A DNA stretch of 8,212 nt from NCBI GenBank assembly GCA_003529305.1, contig DPWC01000087.1, positions 1 through 8,212 on the forward strand. Direction: 5' to 3'. A program made the translations under genes and the position numbers. The stretch is from Actinomycetota bacterium (GTDB lineage: Bacteria > Actinomycetota > Actinomycetes > UBA12327). The notes below the pieces were generated by a model. It saw nothing but the letters and a program-made list of their open reading frames with translations. It made no database searches and was not told where the DNA came from. This document shows positions 1-6,288 of the stretch, piece after piece (positions within the stretch are counted from its first letter, which is position 1; every line of letters begins with the position of its first letter).

Positions 1-666
1 GGCCAGACCGCATTGGCGCTGATGCTCTCCGGTGCACAGTCGGAACAGGAGCGGTTGGCCGTCTATGTGGATCGCGATCGCATCGCGCGCGACCTGCATG
101 ACCTCGTGATCCAGCGACTCTTTGCCACCGGCTTGGGCTTGCAGGCAGTGCGCCGCCATCCAGAGGCACCCGATGAAGTCTCGGAGCGACTCGATACGGC
201 CATTGATGAGCTAGACGCGACTGTGCGAGAGATTCGACAAACCATCTTTGCCTTGAACACGGCCGAAGGTGATGTCGTCTCGCGACTTCGAGCTCGAGTA
301 CTACGAGAAATCGCAGTAGCAGGAACCAATCTTGGGTTTGAACCGCACCTGCGCACTGAAGGACCGGTTGATTCGGTGGTGCCAGACGCGGTGGCCGATC
401 AGCTGGTCGCGGCTCTGCGTGAGGCGTTGTCGAATGTGGTGCGCCACGCTCACGCCAGCAGCGTGAATATCCATCTTCAACTCACCGGCGACGATGTTGT
501 TCTGACGGTCACTGATGACGGCGTCGGCGTATTTCCCGGTGGTCGTCGCAGTGGTACCGAGAACATTGCGCAGCGTGCCGCTGCCCTAGGCGGATCGTGC
601 ACGATTGAGCCCGTACGGGCCGATGGGTCAGGGACCAAGGTGACCTGGCGGGCGTCCATTCTCTAG
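1..666 (+). CDS. Sensor histidine kinase, DevS/NarX-type, C-terminal part (5' end outside window)
   Basis: This is the transmitter half of a membrane or cytoplasmic sensor kinase that autophosphorylates on His and passes the phosphate to a NarL-family regulator. The frame is open from base 1, and the TTG at 13 is an internal Leu codon, so the gene is truncated by the window edge. Counting codons from base 1, the HisKA_3 phosphoacceptor motif RIARDLHDLVIQRLF has its His at codon 33. The HATPase_c domain follows, with the N box (EALSNVVRHAHA, Asn at about codon 145), the G1 box DDGVGV (about 172-177), GTENIAQRAAALGG (from about 185) and the GSGT box (about 209). The DLHDxVIQRLFATGLGLQ stretch closely resembles mycobacterial DevS/DosT. 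In that family a GAF haem domain precedes this region, but here it cannot be seen, so the signal is unknown. The likely partner is the convergent DevR-like regulator, whose stop lies 18 bases away. Confidence 0.93.
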   Translation, partial: GQTALALMLSGAQSEQERLAVYVDRDRIARDLHDLVIQRLFATGLGLQAVRRHPEAPDEVSERLDTAIDELDATVREIRQTIFALNTAEGDVVSRLRARVLREIAVAGTNLGFEPHLRTEGPVDSVVPDAVADQLVAALREALSNVVRHAHASSVNIHLQLTGDDVVLTVTDDGVGVFPGGRRSGTENIAQRAAALGGSCTIEPVRADGSGTKVTWRASIL

Positions 667-684
667 CTGCCGCCGGACAGACGC

Positions 685-1323
685 CTAGGAGCGGGCCTGT
701 CGACGAGCAACAAAAGCTGCAGCCTGCGTGCGGCGTTCCATCCCCAACTTTGCCAACAGGGATGAGACATAGTTCTTGACTGTCTTTTCCGCCAAGAACA
801 AAGTTTGTCCAATTTGCCGGTTGGTCATGCCCTCGCCGATCAGATCAAGGATCTTGCGCTCCTGCTCGGTGAGGGAGGCAATGGCGTCATCATCTTTGTT
901 GGGGGTGCGCAGCCGCTCCATCACGCGCTGAGTGGCCATGGGGTCAAGAAGCGACTGTCCTGACGAGATTGTTCGAATAGCTTCGAGCAGGTCGGTCCCT
1001 TGAATGTCCTTGAGCACATATCCGGTGGCGCCGGCCATGATCGCATCAAAGAGCGCCTCGTCATCGGAGTACGAGGTGAGCATCAGGCATTGCGTGGCAG
1101 GCAGCTCGTTGCGGATCTCGCGGCATACTTCGACACCATTTCCGTCGGGTAGTCGGACATCAAGAACGGCGACATCAGGCCGGGCAGCGGGAATCTTCCG
1201 CAGGGCTTCGGCCGCGGAACCTGCTTGCCCAACGACTTCCATGTCGGGTTCAGCGGACACTAGATCCGCCAGGCCTCGCCGGACCACTTCATGGTCGTCG
1301 AGAATAAAAACATTGATGCTCAT
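685..1323 (-). CDS. devR: DevR/DosR-like response regulator (NarL/FixJ family)
   Basis: A 212-residue DNA-binding response regulator, activated by phosphorylation from a DevS-type kinase. The receiver domain (1 to about 120) has the acidic pocket D9/D10, the phosphoacceptor D55 (AVLDVRLPDGNG), T83 (LTSY) and K105 (YVLKDI). The C-terminal LuxR-type helix-turn-helix (about 150-212) contains LTEQERKILDLIGEGMTN and the recognition segment FLAEKTVKNYVSSLLAKLG, ending MERRTQAAAF. From memory, these blocks match Mycobacterium DevR/DosR almost residue for residue, including the lysines and asparagine (K180, K183, N184 here) that contact the DNA box there. The start ATG (1323-1321) overlaps the upstream SDR stop as ATGA. 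An AAGG abuts the ATG, so translation probably depends on the SDR ribosomes. In mycobacteria the regulon covers hypoxia, NO and dormancy; that role here is inference. Confidence 0.95.
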   Translation of the reverse strand: MSINVFILDDHEVVRRGLADLVSAEPDMEVVGQAGSAAEALRKIPAARPDVAVLDVRLPDGNGVEVCREIRNELPATQCLMLTSYSDDEALFDAIMAGATGYVLKDIQGTDLLEAIRTISSGQSLLDPMATQRVMERLRTPNKDDDAIASLTEQERKILDLIGEGMTNRQIGQTLFLAEKTVKNYVSSLLAKLGMERRTQAAAFVARRQARS

Positions 1324-2048
1324 CCTTGATACCCCGCGATCGACTTTGATTCATGGATACCGACGGGTACTTCCGCCTGCACCGTGAAGACAGTTCCCGG
1401 CTCCGTGTGGAGCAGGGAGTCGAGGTGCGCTGTTGCCACCTCAGCGGCGGCGAGAACTTTCAGCCCCATCTTGCGCATCGCGTCCCCACCTCCTGGTCCG
1501 AGGATCGGCGTATCCACCAACCCGGGGCACACAGCATTGATGATCACACCTGATTGGGCTAGCGATGTCGCGATTGACCGAACCCATCCGATGGTCCCCC
1601 ACTTGCTCGCGGCGTACACGGGACTTTGGGTATGCGCCACCAGTCCTGCAATGGACGAAGTCACCGAAATGGCACCGCCGCGGTCAGCCATGGAGCGGAA
1701 GAGCTCACGCGTGCCGATCATGATGCCCAACAGGTTGGTATCCAGCACCGTTTCAAGGGTGTCATCGGAAACTTCCCGCAGATCGTTGAAGCGGGCGCCG
1801 GCCCCAGCATTGAGAACCCCGTCGGTGAAGTGGTGTCGTTGGACCACATTCGCCCATTGGTCACTATTCCGGACATCTAGGTGCTCATATTCAGCACCGA
1901 TCTCGTCAGCGACCTGGCGACCGAGAGTGTCATTGATGTCGGCGATGACCACCTGAGCACCCTCGGCACGAAGTGCTCTCGCCGTGGCCTCCCCGATACC
2001 GCTGGCCCCGCCGGTCACCAACACCTGATGGCCAGCGAACCTGTCCAT
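1320..2048 (-). CDS. SDR-family NAD(P)-dependent oxidoreductase
   Basis: A classical short-chain dehydrogenase/reductase of 242 residues, a normal length for the family. The Rossmann glycine motif TGGASGIG is at 12-19. An acidic residue at the end of beta-2 (D37 in VVIADIN) favours NAD(H) over NADP(H). LDV (57-59) and NAGAG (80-84) follow, then structural N105, catalytic S132, Y145 and K149 (YAASK), and the PGLVDTP segment. The substrate cannot be read from the sequence. The start ATG (2048-2046) is preceded by GAGGT (complement of 2055-2059) six bases upstream, a good Shine-Dalgarno sequence. A TACGGT hexamer on the minus strand (2116-2111) is a possible -10. The gene is the first of a two-gene operon: its TGA overlaps the DevR-like ATG by 4 bases. 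The SDR may therefore be co-regulated with, or autoregulated by, that regulator, although I found no DosR-box palindrome upstream. Confidence 0.93.
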   Translation of the reverse strand: MDRFAGHQVLVTGGASGIGEATARALRAEGAQVVIADINDTLGRQVADEIGAEYEHLDVRNSDQWANVVQRHHFTDGVLNAGAGARFNDLREVSDDTLETVLDTNLLGIMIGTRELFRSMADRGGAISVTSSIAGLVAHTQSPVYAASKWGTIGWVRSIATSLAQSGVIINAVCPGLVDTPILGPGGGDAMRKMGLKVLAAAEVATAHLDSLLHTEPGTVFTVQAEVPVGIHESKSIAGYQG

Positions 2049-2054
2049 GGTGCG

Positions 2055-2059
2055 ACCTC
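2055..2059 (-). promoter_or_regulatory. Shine-Dalgarno of the SDR gene
   Basis: GAGGT on the minus strand with a 6-base spacer to the ATG at 2048-2046. It supports this start and shows that the SDR-devR transcript is leadered. Confidence 0.6.
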
Positions 2060-2138
2060 TTTCTCGTGCTGAGGGGGTGCGGCGAAGTCTTCCGGTGCGT
2101 GAGTTATTCCACCGTACTCAGCGCGGTCTCCATCGTCC

Positions 2139-2150
2139 TAACCTTGGGGC
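2139..2150 (+). promoter_or_regulatory. Putative leaderless promoter of the acyl-CoA synthetase gene
   Basis: TAACCT (2139-2144) fits the actinobacterial -10 pattern TAnnnT. Six bases separate it from the ATG at 2151, which would put transcription initiation on or next to the start codon. No proper Shine-Dalgarno exists: GGGG ends one base before the ATG, too close to act as one. No convincing -35 is visible. Confidence 0.5.
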
Positions 2151-3605
2151 ATGTCCGCTGATGTGGTGAGTCTCGCAGCAGCGTGGGTGCGTCATTGGAC
2201 CGATCGCCCGAACGATCCCGTGCTGGTGGATGACCAAGGACGCACTCTGGTCGGTCGCCAGGTCAATGAGATGACGGCGCAGCGGGCAAGTGATCTTGCC
2301 GCCAGTGGTATCGCGCGTGGATCACGGGTGCTGTTGTCGTGCGCCCCCAGCATCGATCTGGCACTGACTTACATCGCTTTGATGCGGCTGGGGATCACCG
2401 TGCTTCCGGCTAACACTGGATACACCGAGCGCGAACTCGAACATCTGGTCACAGATGCCAGACCAGTGGCCGCCATCGTGGACGATCCGCGCCGGCTCCA
2501 CGGCTTTGATCGGTGGGGCGTTGATGTGGTGGTGAGCGCGGAGGTGCCATTGCCGCACGCCCCCATCAGGCATGAACTGCTGGATCAGGCCGATGCCGAT
2601 GATTCGGCATTTATTGCCTACACCTCGGGAACCACCGGCGCCCCGAAGGGTGCTGTGCTGACTCAGGCCAACCTCTTGGCTGGCGCAAAGGCGGTCGTTC
2701 AAGCGTGGGAATGGCAGGCCGCTGACCGTTTGGTGATGGCACTTCCGCTCTTTCACATGCACGGATTGGGAGTAGGCCTCAACGGTTCCTTGTTGGCCGG
2801 TTCCAGTGTGGTGGTGGTGCCGAGGTTTTCAGTGGATGCGGTGTTGGACGCGATCGCGCGTCATGCCGGCACCATGTTTTTCGGTGTTCCCACGATGTAT
2901 GCGCGGCTAGCGGCATCGGATCGGGTCAGTGAACTGTCGGCGCTCCGGCTGGCAGTAAGCGGGTCAGCGCCACTACCGGTGTCGGTGTGGCATCGGCTGG
3001 CTAAGCGCAGTGGCGTGCAGGTGTTGGAGCGCTACGGCATGACGGAAACAGTGATGCTGACCTCGAATCCACTTCACGGTGAGCGTCGGTGTGGCACAGT
3101 CGGTGTGCCACTGCCGAATGTTGATGTGCGGCTAGGGGAAGGCGGCGCCGTCCAGGTGCGCGGACCCAATGTTTTTACGCACTACCTCAACCGAGATCGA
3201 GAGTCCCAAGAGGCCTTTACCGATGATGGGTGGTTTATCACCGGCGATATCGGGCAGTGGGATGACGCCAACTACTTGCAGCTAGTGGGTCGCGCCAGCG
3301 AACTGATCATCACCGGAGGCTTCAATGTCTATCCCCCCGAGCTCGAGGATGTGTTACGCGAACATCCCCTCGTGATCGACATAGCGGTGGTGGGAACACC
3401 CGATGAAGAGTGGGGTGAGGTGGTCACGGCATATGTGGTCCTCGACGATTCGGCATCGGCCTACTCATCATGGCGCGACACCTTGGCCGCCCATGCAGGT
3501 GAGCGTCTAGCCCCCTACAAAGTGCCGCGGGTGTGGCACCGGGTGGGCGAACTGCCACGCAATGCCATGGGCAAGGTGGTGCGTAGCGAACTGACTCCGC
3601 CCTAG
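2151..3605 (+). CDS. AMP-forming acyl-CoA synthetase, MatB (malonyl-CoA synthetase)-like
   Basis: A member of the ANL superfamily: it activates a carboxylate with ATP to an acyl-adenylate and then transfers it to CoA. At 484 residues it is compact, like MatB and FadD36, and not like long-chain FadD of 550 or more. The P-loop YTSGTTGAPKG is at 157-167, PLFHMHGLG at about 199-207, VPTMYAR at 246-252, ERYGMTET at 293-300, TGD at 364-366, the hinge GRAS at 380-383, and the C-terminal catalytic Lys is K475 (NAMGKVVR). PLFHxHGL, VPTMYxR, ERYGMTE and the following TSNP/GERR.GTVGVPLP block resemble Streptomyces and Rhodopseudomonas MatB, suggesting a small dicarboxylate such as malonate or methylmalonate. 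After the hinge, however, it reads ITGGFNVYPPELEDVL, as in general FadD/4CL enzymes, where MatB has KSGGYKIG. The substrate is therefore open. The hydrolase gene follows 39 bp downstream on the same strand. Confidence 0.92.
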   Translation: MSADVVSLAAAWVRHWTDRPNDPVLVDDQGRTLVGRQVNEMTAQRASDLAASGIARGSRVLLSCAPSIDLALTYIALMRLGITVLPANTGYTERELEHLVTDARPVAAIVDDPRRLHGFDRWGVDVVVSAEVPLPHAPIRHELLDQADADDSAFIAYTSGTTGAPKGAVLTQANLLAGAKAVVQAWEWQAADRLVMALPLFHMHGLGVGLNGSLLAGSSVVVVPRFSVDAVLDAIARHAGTMFFGVPTMYARLAASDRVSELSALRLAVSGSAPLPVSVWHRLAKRSGVQVLERYGMTETVMLTSNPLHGERRCGTVGVPLPNVDVRLGEGGAVQVRGPNVFTHYLNRDRESQEAFTDDGWFITGDIGQWDDANYLQLVGRASELIITGGFNVYPPELEDVLREHPLVIDIAVVGTPDEEWGEVVTAYVVLDDSASAYSSWRDTLAAHAGERLAPYKVPRVWHRVGELPRNAMGKVVRSELTPP

Positions 3606-3632
3606 GGGCCGACGGGGCCAGCCGTAGCAGCC

Positions 3633-3644
3633 TAGAGTCGTGGC
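3633..3644 (+). promoter_or_regulatory. Putative leaderless promoter of the nitrilase-like gene
   Basis: TAGAGT (3633-3638) matches TAnnnT and lies exactly six bases before the ATG at 3645. There is no Shine-Dalgarno in the 39-bp gap. This internal promoter would let the hydrolase be expressed apart from the upstream synthetase. No clear -35 is visible. Confidence 0.5.
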
Positions 3645-4475
3645 ATGCGTGCTGCACTGCTGCAGATTCGGGTGGACGACGAAGAACCCGTTTCAGATCG
3701 GGTGTCTCGGGTTCTGGCGATCATCGGCAAGGTGGCCGTGGGTGAAGATCCCGGCATTCCCGTGGTGGCTAATGACGACCTCGCTTCTCGAGGAGCACCG
3801 GATGTCATCGTCCTTCCAGAGCTCTGGACTGTCGGTGCCTTCAATATGGAGGCGGCTCGTGATCACCCCGTTGATCTTGACGGAGACCCGTTGATTGCAC
3901 TGGGTGGCCTTGCGCGTTCTCATCACTGCGTCATCCATGCCGGCACTTTCCCCGAAGTTGCGGGAGCGGATCGGTTCAACACGGCTGTGGTCATCGGTGC
4001 GGACGGTGTCACCCGTGCGCGGTACCGAAAGATCCACCTTTTTGGCTTTGATACTGGAGAGGCACTGGAGTTAACAGCCGGCAGGCAGGAGTGCCTCACC
4101 AGCACTCCGCTTGGCGAGACAGGCTTGGCGACCTGTTACGACCTGCGTTTTCCAGAACTCTTTCGCCGTCTGACTGCGCAGGGCGCCAGCGCGTTCGTCA
4201 TTGCCTCGGGGTGGCCAATATCGCGCATTCATCATTGGAAAGTGCTGTTGCAGGCCCGGGCGATCGAGAATCAGGCGTGGGTCCTGGGGTGCAATCAGGT
4301 GGGCACGCACGCCGGCGTGGTGCTCGGTGGCCACTCAGCGATCATCGATCCGAATGGACGATGCGTCATTGAGGCACCAACAGATATCGAATGCGTGGTG
4401 CTCGCAGAGATCGATCCTGCACTCAGTGGGCAAGCACGGCAGGAGTTTCCAGTCCTGCGGGACCGCCGCTTGTAG
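3645..4475 (+). CDS. Carbon-nitrogen hydrolase (nitrilase superfamily, Nit2/omega-amidase-like)
   Basis: A 276-residue cytoplasmic amidohydrolase with the Glu-Lys-Cys catalytic triad of the nitrilase superfamily: E59 in VIVLPELW, K129 in YRKIHLFGFDTGE, and nucleophile C164 in ATCYDLRFPELFR. The second structural Glu region (GEALEL, about 138-143) and the motif QARAIENQAWVLGCNQVG (203-220) are also present. CYDLRFPELFR with RKIHLF is typical of the Nit1/Nit2 branch (deaminated glutathione amidase, omega-amidase), so an alpha-keto acid monoamide or similar small amide is the best guess; the substrate is not proven. Residues about 30-50 (VAVGEDPGIPVVANDDLAS) look like an extra segment between the first helix and the strand that leads to the catalytic Glu. 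The ATG at 3645 is the natural start because MRAALLQIRV is the usual first beta-strand. It follows the acyl-CoA synthetase and converges on the MFS gene. Confidence 0.93.
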   Translation: MRAALLQIRVDDEEPVSDRVSRVLAIIGKVAVGEDPGIPVVANDDLASRGAPDVIVLPELWTVGAFNMEAARDHPVDLDGDPLIALGGLARSHHCVIHAGTFPEVAGADRFNTAVVIGADGVTRARYRKIHLFGFDTGEALELTAGRQECLTSTPLGETGLATCYDLRFPELFRRLTAQGASAFVIASGWPISRIHHWKVLLQARAIENQAWVLGCNQVGTHAGVVLGGHSAIIDPNGRCVIEAPTDIECVVLAEIDPALSGQARQEFPVLRDRRL

Positions 4476-4493
4476 GTGACGGCACCTCGTTGC

Positions 4494-6173
4494 TTAAACC
4501 ACTGCGGCGTTGACGGGGCCGATGATCGTTTCTGACTGAGCAGCGTCAGCATCGCGATTGAACGAGGCGCGTGCTCGAAAGATCAGCAATGAACCGATGG
4601 TCAGCGGCAGAATCAATGAGGCAATCCCGTAGGTGATTCCGGTGCGCAGGGAATTTGGGGTATCGCCTTGGCCCAGACTCGAGACCACAATCTGCGAGAT
4701 CGTGAACACCAAGAGTGCACCGAGCGAACTGCCAATGGTGATGAGGAATTGGGCAATGGCAAAGCCACTGCCGCGCTTGGAGGCCGGAAGAACATCAGCG
4801 GTGCAGGCGCCGATATTCGACAACGCGGTGATGTTGAACGCATTGATGGCAATGAAGAGCACGATCTTGAGTGGCAGCGCTGGTGCAAGAACAAAGCCAG
4901 CCACGCAGATCGCAGAGAGTGCGAGACATATGCCACCGATGGTGACACGACCGGCCTTGTTTTTCTTGGCCACGCGGTCACCGATGATGGCACCGATGAT
5001 CGCGCCAGCAATCAGCCCGACGCTGCCCACTGGTCCGGTCAGTGAGGTAGCCGCTTTGGCGTCAAGCTCTTCAACACGCTGCAGGTAGATCGTCACTGTG
5101 GAGAACAATCCTGCGAACCCCAAGAAGAGCAGCATCTGTCCCAAAATGATGTAGCGCAGCGAGCGGATCTTCAGGATGCCGACAATGCGCTGCCGCAACC
5201 CGATTTGTTCGCGGGTATCCATGGCGTGTTCAACATTGATCGCTTCCGGATCAGCAACTTCAAACGAGCCAGGGTTATGGGTACCCGCGACGACAGAGCG
5301 CGTAGCTGGCCCAGTGACAGTGGATCCACCTTGTGCTGCCATAGGAGTAGTCGCCATGGCTGTCGGGGGCGGAGTCACTGGTGATGGCGGGGCAGGCTGA
5401 ATTTCCTTCCGGGCCTTCTTGTTCTTCTTGGCTCGTCCCTGCGCAATGCTCAAGTCCTCTGCCATCCGGGACAGCTCGTCGGCCAACCCTCGCTTGGGCT
5501 CGCGGATGATGAGCAGGACGAGTCCTGCCACGACCAAGGCCGGGATGCCCATCACGAGGAAAGCGGCTCGCCAACCGTAGGTATCAGAGACGATGCCACC
5601 GATGACCAAACCGAGGGGCAATCCAAAGAACTCCAAAGCGCGCAGTGCTGTAAATGCCTTGGTGCGCGCCGTCGTGGTGTACAGGTCGCCCGCCAGTGAC
5701 GAGGACGACGGAATGGTGATGGGGGTCGCCACACCCAGAAGGACGCGAATGATGAAAAGGATCGCGAAGGTCGGAGCCGCAGCGGATCCGAACGACAGCA
5801 GAGCCCAGATGCCAATGGTGAGGGCGAGAAGATTGCGCCGGTTCTTGGTGTCTGCCCACCGGCCGGCGAAGACGACGAGGATCAAAGCGGCGATGGTAGG
5901 TGCGGACAGAATGACACCGTTGAAGAACTCGCTGATCTGAAACTCTTTATCGATGGCATCCAGCGCGCCAGCTAGCACTGTTTGATCAGCCCGGTCAACC
6001 AAGGCGATAACGCCAAGGAGCACCGCGGCTTTCCACCCGAAGGGCGCAGCTCGTCGTAGGTCGATGCGCCGGGGCCCCTTGCCTTTGAAGGCGACGACCT
6101 CAGCCTCGTAGTCACTGACCATGACAGCGCCCTGGACAGTGGTGGGTATTGAAGAAGCGGAAGCAGTGCTCAT
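4494..6173 (-). CDS. MFS transporter (Spinster-like) with long central cytoplasmic loop
   Basis: A 559-residue secondary transporter in the cytoplasmic membrane; the substrate is unknown. After a hydrophilic N-terminus of about 45 residues, TM1 begins at FGWKAAVLLGVIALVDRAD (45-63). The cytoplasmic loop 2-3 signature GRWADTKNRRNLL is at 104-116, and a related one, GDRVAKKNKAGRV, at about 398-410 marks the second six-helix half. The ALVDRADQTVL segment and the overall pattern recall Spinster-type MFS proteins. The loop between TM6 (ends about 223, REPKRG) and TM7 (starts about 340) is some 115 residues long, with a basic patch KKNKKARK (249-256), a Pro-rich run around 260-270 and Ala/Thr/Gly-rich low complexity; most MFS loops are much shorter. 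I chose ATG 6173-6171 because GGAGG precedes it with a 5-base spacer. The frame stays open 36 codons further up to an ATG at 6281 but shows no protein-like sequence there. It uses the only TAA stop in the window. Confidence 0.93.
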   Translation of the reverse strand: MSTASASSIPTTVQGAVMVSDYEAEVVAFKGKGPRRIDLRRAAPFGWKAAVLLGVIALVDRADQTVLAGALDAIDKEFQISEFFNGVILSAPTIAALILVVFAGRWADTKNRRNLLALTIGIWALLSFGSAAAPTFAILFIIRVLLGVATPITIPSSSSLAGDLYTTTARTKAFTALRALEFFGLPLGLVIGGIVSDTYGWRAAFLVMGIPALVVAGLVLLIIREPKRGLADELSRMAEDLSIAQGRAKKNKKARKEIQPAPPSPVTPPPTAMATTPMAAQGGSTVTGPATRSVVAGTHNPGSFEVADPEAINVEHAMDTREQIGLRQRIVGILKIRSLRYIILGQMLLFLGFAGLFSTVTIYLQRVEELDAKAATSLTGPVGSVGLIAGAIIGAIIGDRVAKKNKAGRVTIGGICLALSAICVAGFVLAPALPLKIVLFIAINAFNITALSNIGACTADVLPASKRGSGFAIAQFLITIGSSLGALLVFTISQIVVSSLGQGDTPNSLRTGITYGIASLILPLTIGSLLIFRARASFNRDADAAQSETIIGPVNAAVV

Positions 6174-6178
6174 GAGGT

Positions 6179-6183
6179 CCTCC
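6179..6183 (-). promoter_or_regulatory. Shine-Dalgarno that sets the MFS start
   Basis: GGAGG on the minus strand, five bases before the ATG at 6173-6171. This is the strongest ribosome binding site in the region, and it argues for this start over the in-frame ATG at 6281. Confidence 0.75.
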
Positions 6184-6194
6184 GGGGCAGCCCG

Positions 6195-6200
6195 ATTATG
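6195..6200 (-). promoter_or_regulatory. Putative -10 box of the MFS gene
   Basis: CATAAT on the minus strand (5 of 6 to TATAAT). Transcription would start near 6188, giving a leader of about 15 bases that contains the GGAGG site. No good -35 is visible at the expected distance, so activator help or an atypical sigma factor is possible. Confidence 0.45.
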
Positions 6201-6228
6201 ACGCTTTCGCGGCCTCCATCGTGACGGA

Positions 6229-6250
6229 CCGGAGGCGGTACCGCCACCGG
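6229..6250. promoter_or_regulatory. 22-bp near-perfect inverted repeat between MFS and dedA genes (candidate operator)
   Basis: The left half CCGGaGGCGGT (6229-6239) is matched by its reverse complement in 6240-6250, apart from one A/A mismatch pair (6233 with 6246). The inner 12 bases (6234-6245) form a perfect palindrome. It sits upstream of both divergent starts, just beyond the -35 areas (about 29 bp from the MFS -10 and 26 bp from the putative dedA -10). That placing and symmetry fit a dimeric regulator site, but no regulator gene lies next to it. It could also be a chance GC-rich palindrome. Confidence 0.5.
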
Positions 6251-6276
6251 CCACGCACAGTTTTTGCCATCTCTGC

Positions 6277-6288
6277 GACACTGGTCAG
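6277..6288 (+). promoter_or_regulatory. Weak putative leaderless promoter of the dedA-like gene
   Basis: GACACT (6277-6282) keeps the two most conserved -10 positions (A at second, T at sixth) and lies six bases before the GTG at 6289, the same spacing as at 2151 and 3645. No Shine-Dalgarno precedes the GTG. The first base departs from TAnnnT, so this call is tentative. Confidence 0.3.

Noticed and set aside
13..15. TTG as the true start of the histidine kinase
   Set aside because: The frame stays open to base 1 and the residues continue what is expected between a GAF domain and the phosphoacceptor helix. A DevS/NarX-type kinase needs an upstream sensor domain, so this is an internal Leu codon.
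1384..1956. Long plus-strand reading frame (190 codons) opposite the SDR gene
   Set aside because: It lies wholly antisense to a well-supported SDR with all catalytic motifs, its translation is rich in Ser/Arg/Pro and has no recognisable domain, and it lacks a ribosome binding site. It is a codon-bias shadow.
2049..2150. DosR-box-like operator in the SDR/synthetase divergent region
   Set aside because: I looked for the GGGACTT-type palindrome recognised by mycobacterial DevR and found nothing close; the short GGGG and CC runs are not symmetrically placed.
3606..3644. Repeated GGGGCC (3605-3610 and 3614-3619) as an operator or terminator
   Set aside because: The two copies are short direct repeats in GC-rich DNA and form no convincing stem. 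Chance is the simpler explanation.
4476..4493. Terminator between the convergent hydrolase and MFS genes
   Set aside because: Only a 4-bp GGTG/CACC pairing with a 4-base loop is present, at 4476-4487, with no T-run. It is too weak to call.
6174..6281. N-terminal extension of the MFS protein to an ATG at 6281
   Set aside because: The extra 36 residues are Arg/Gly/Pro-rich, run through the inverted repeat and the -10-like box, and bypass a strong GGAGG-preceded ATG at 6173.
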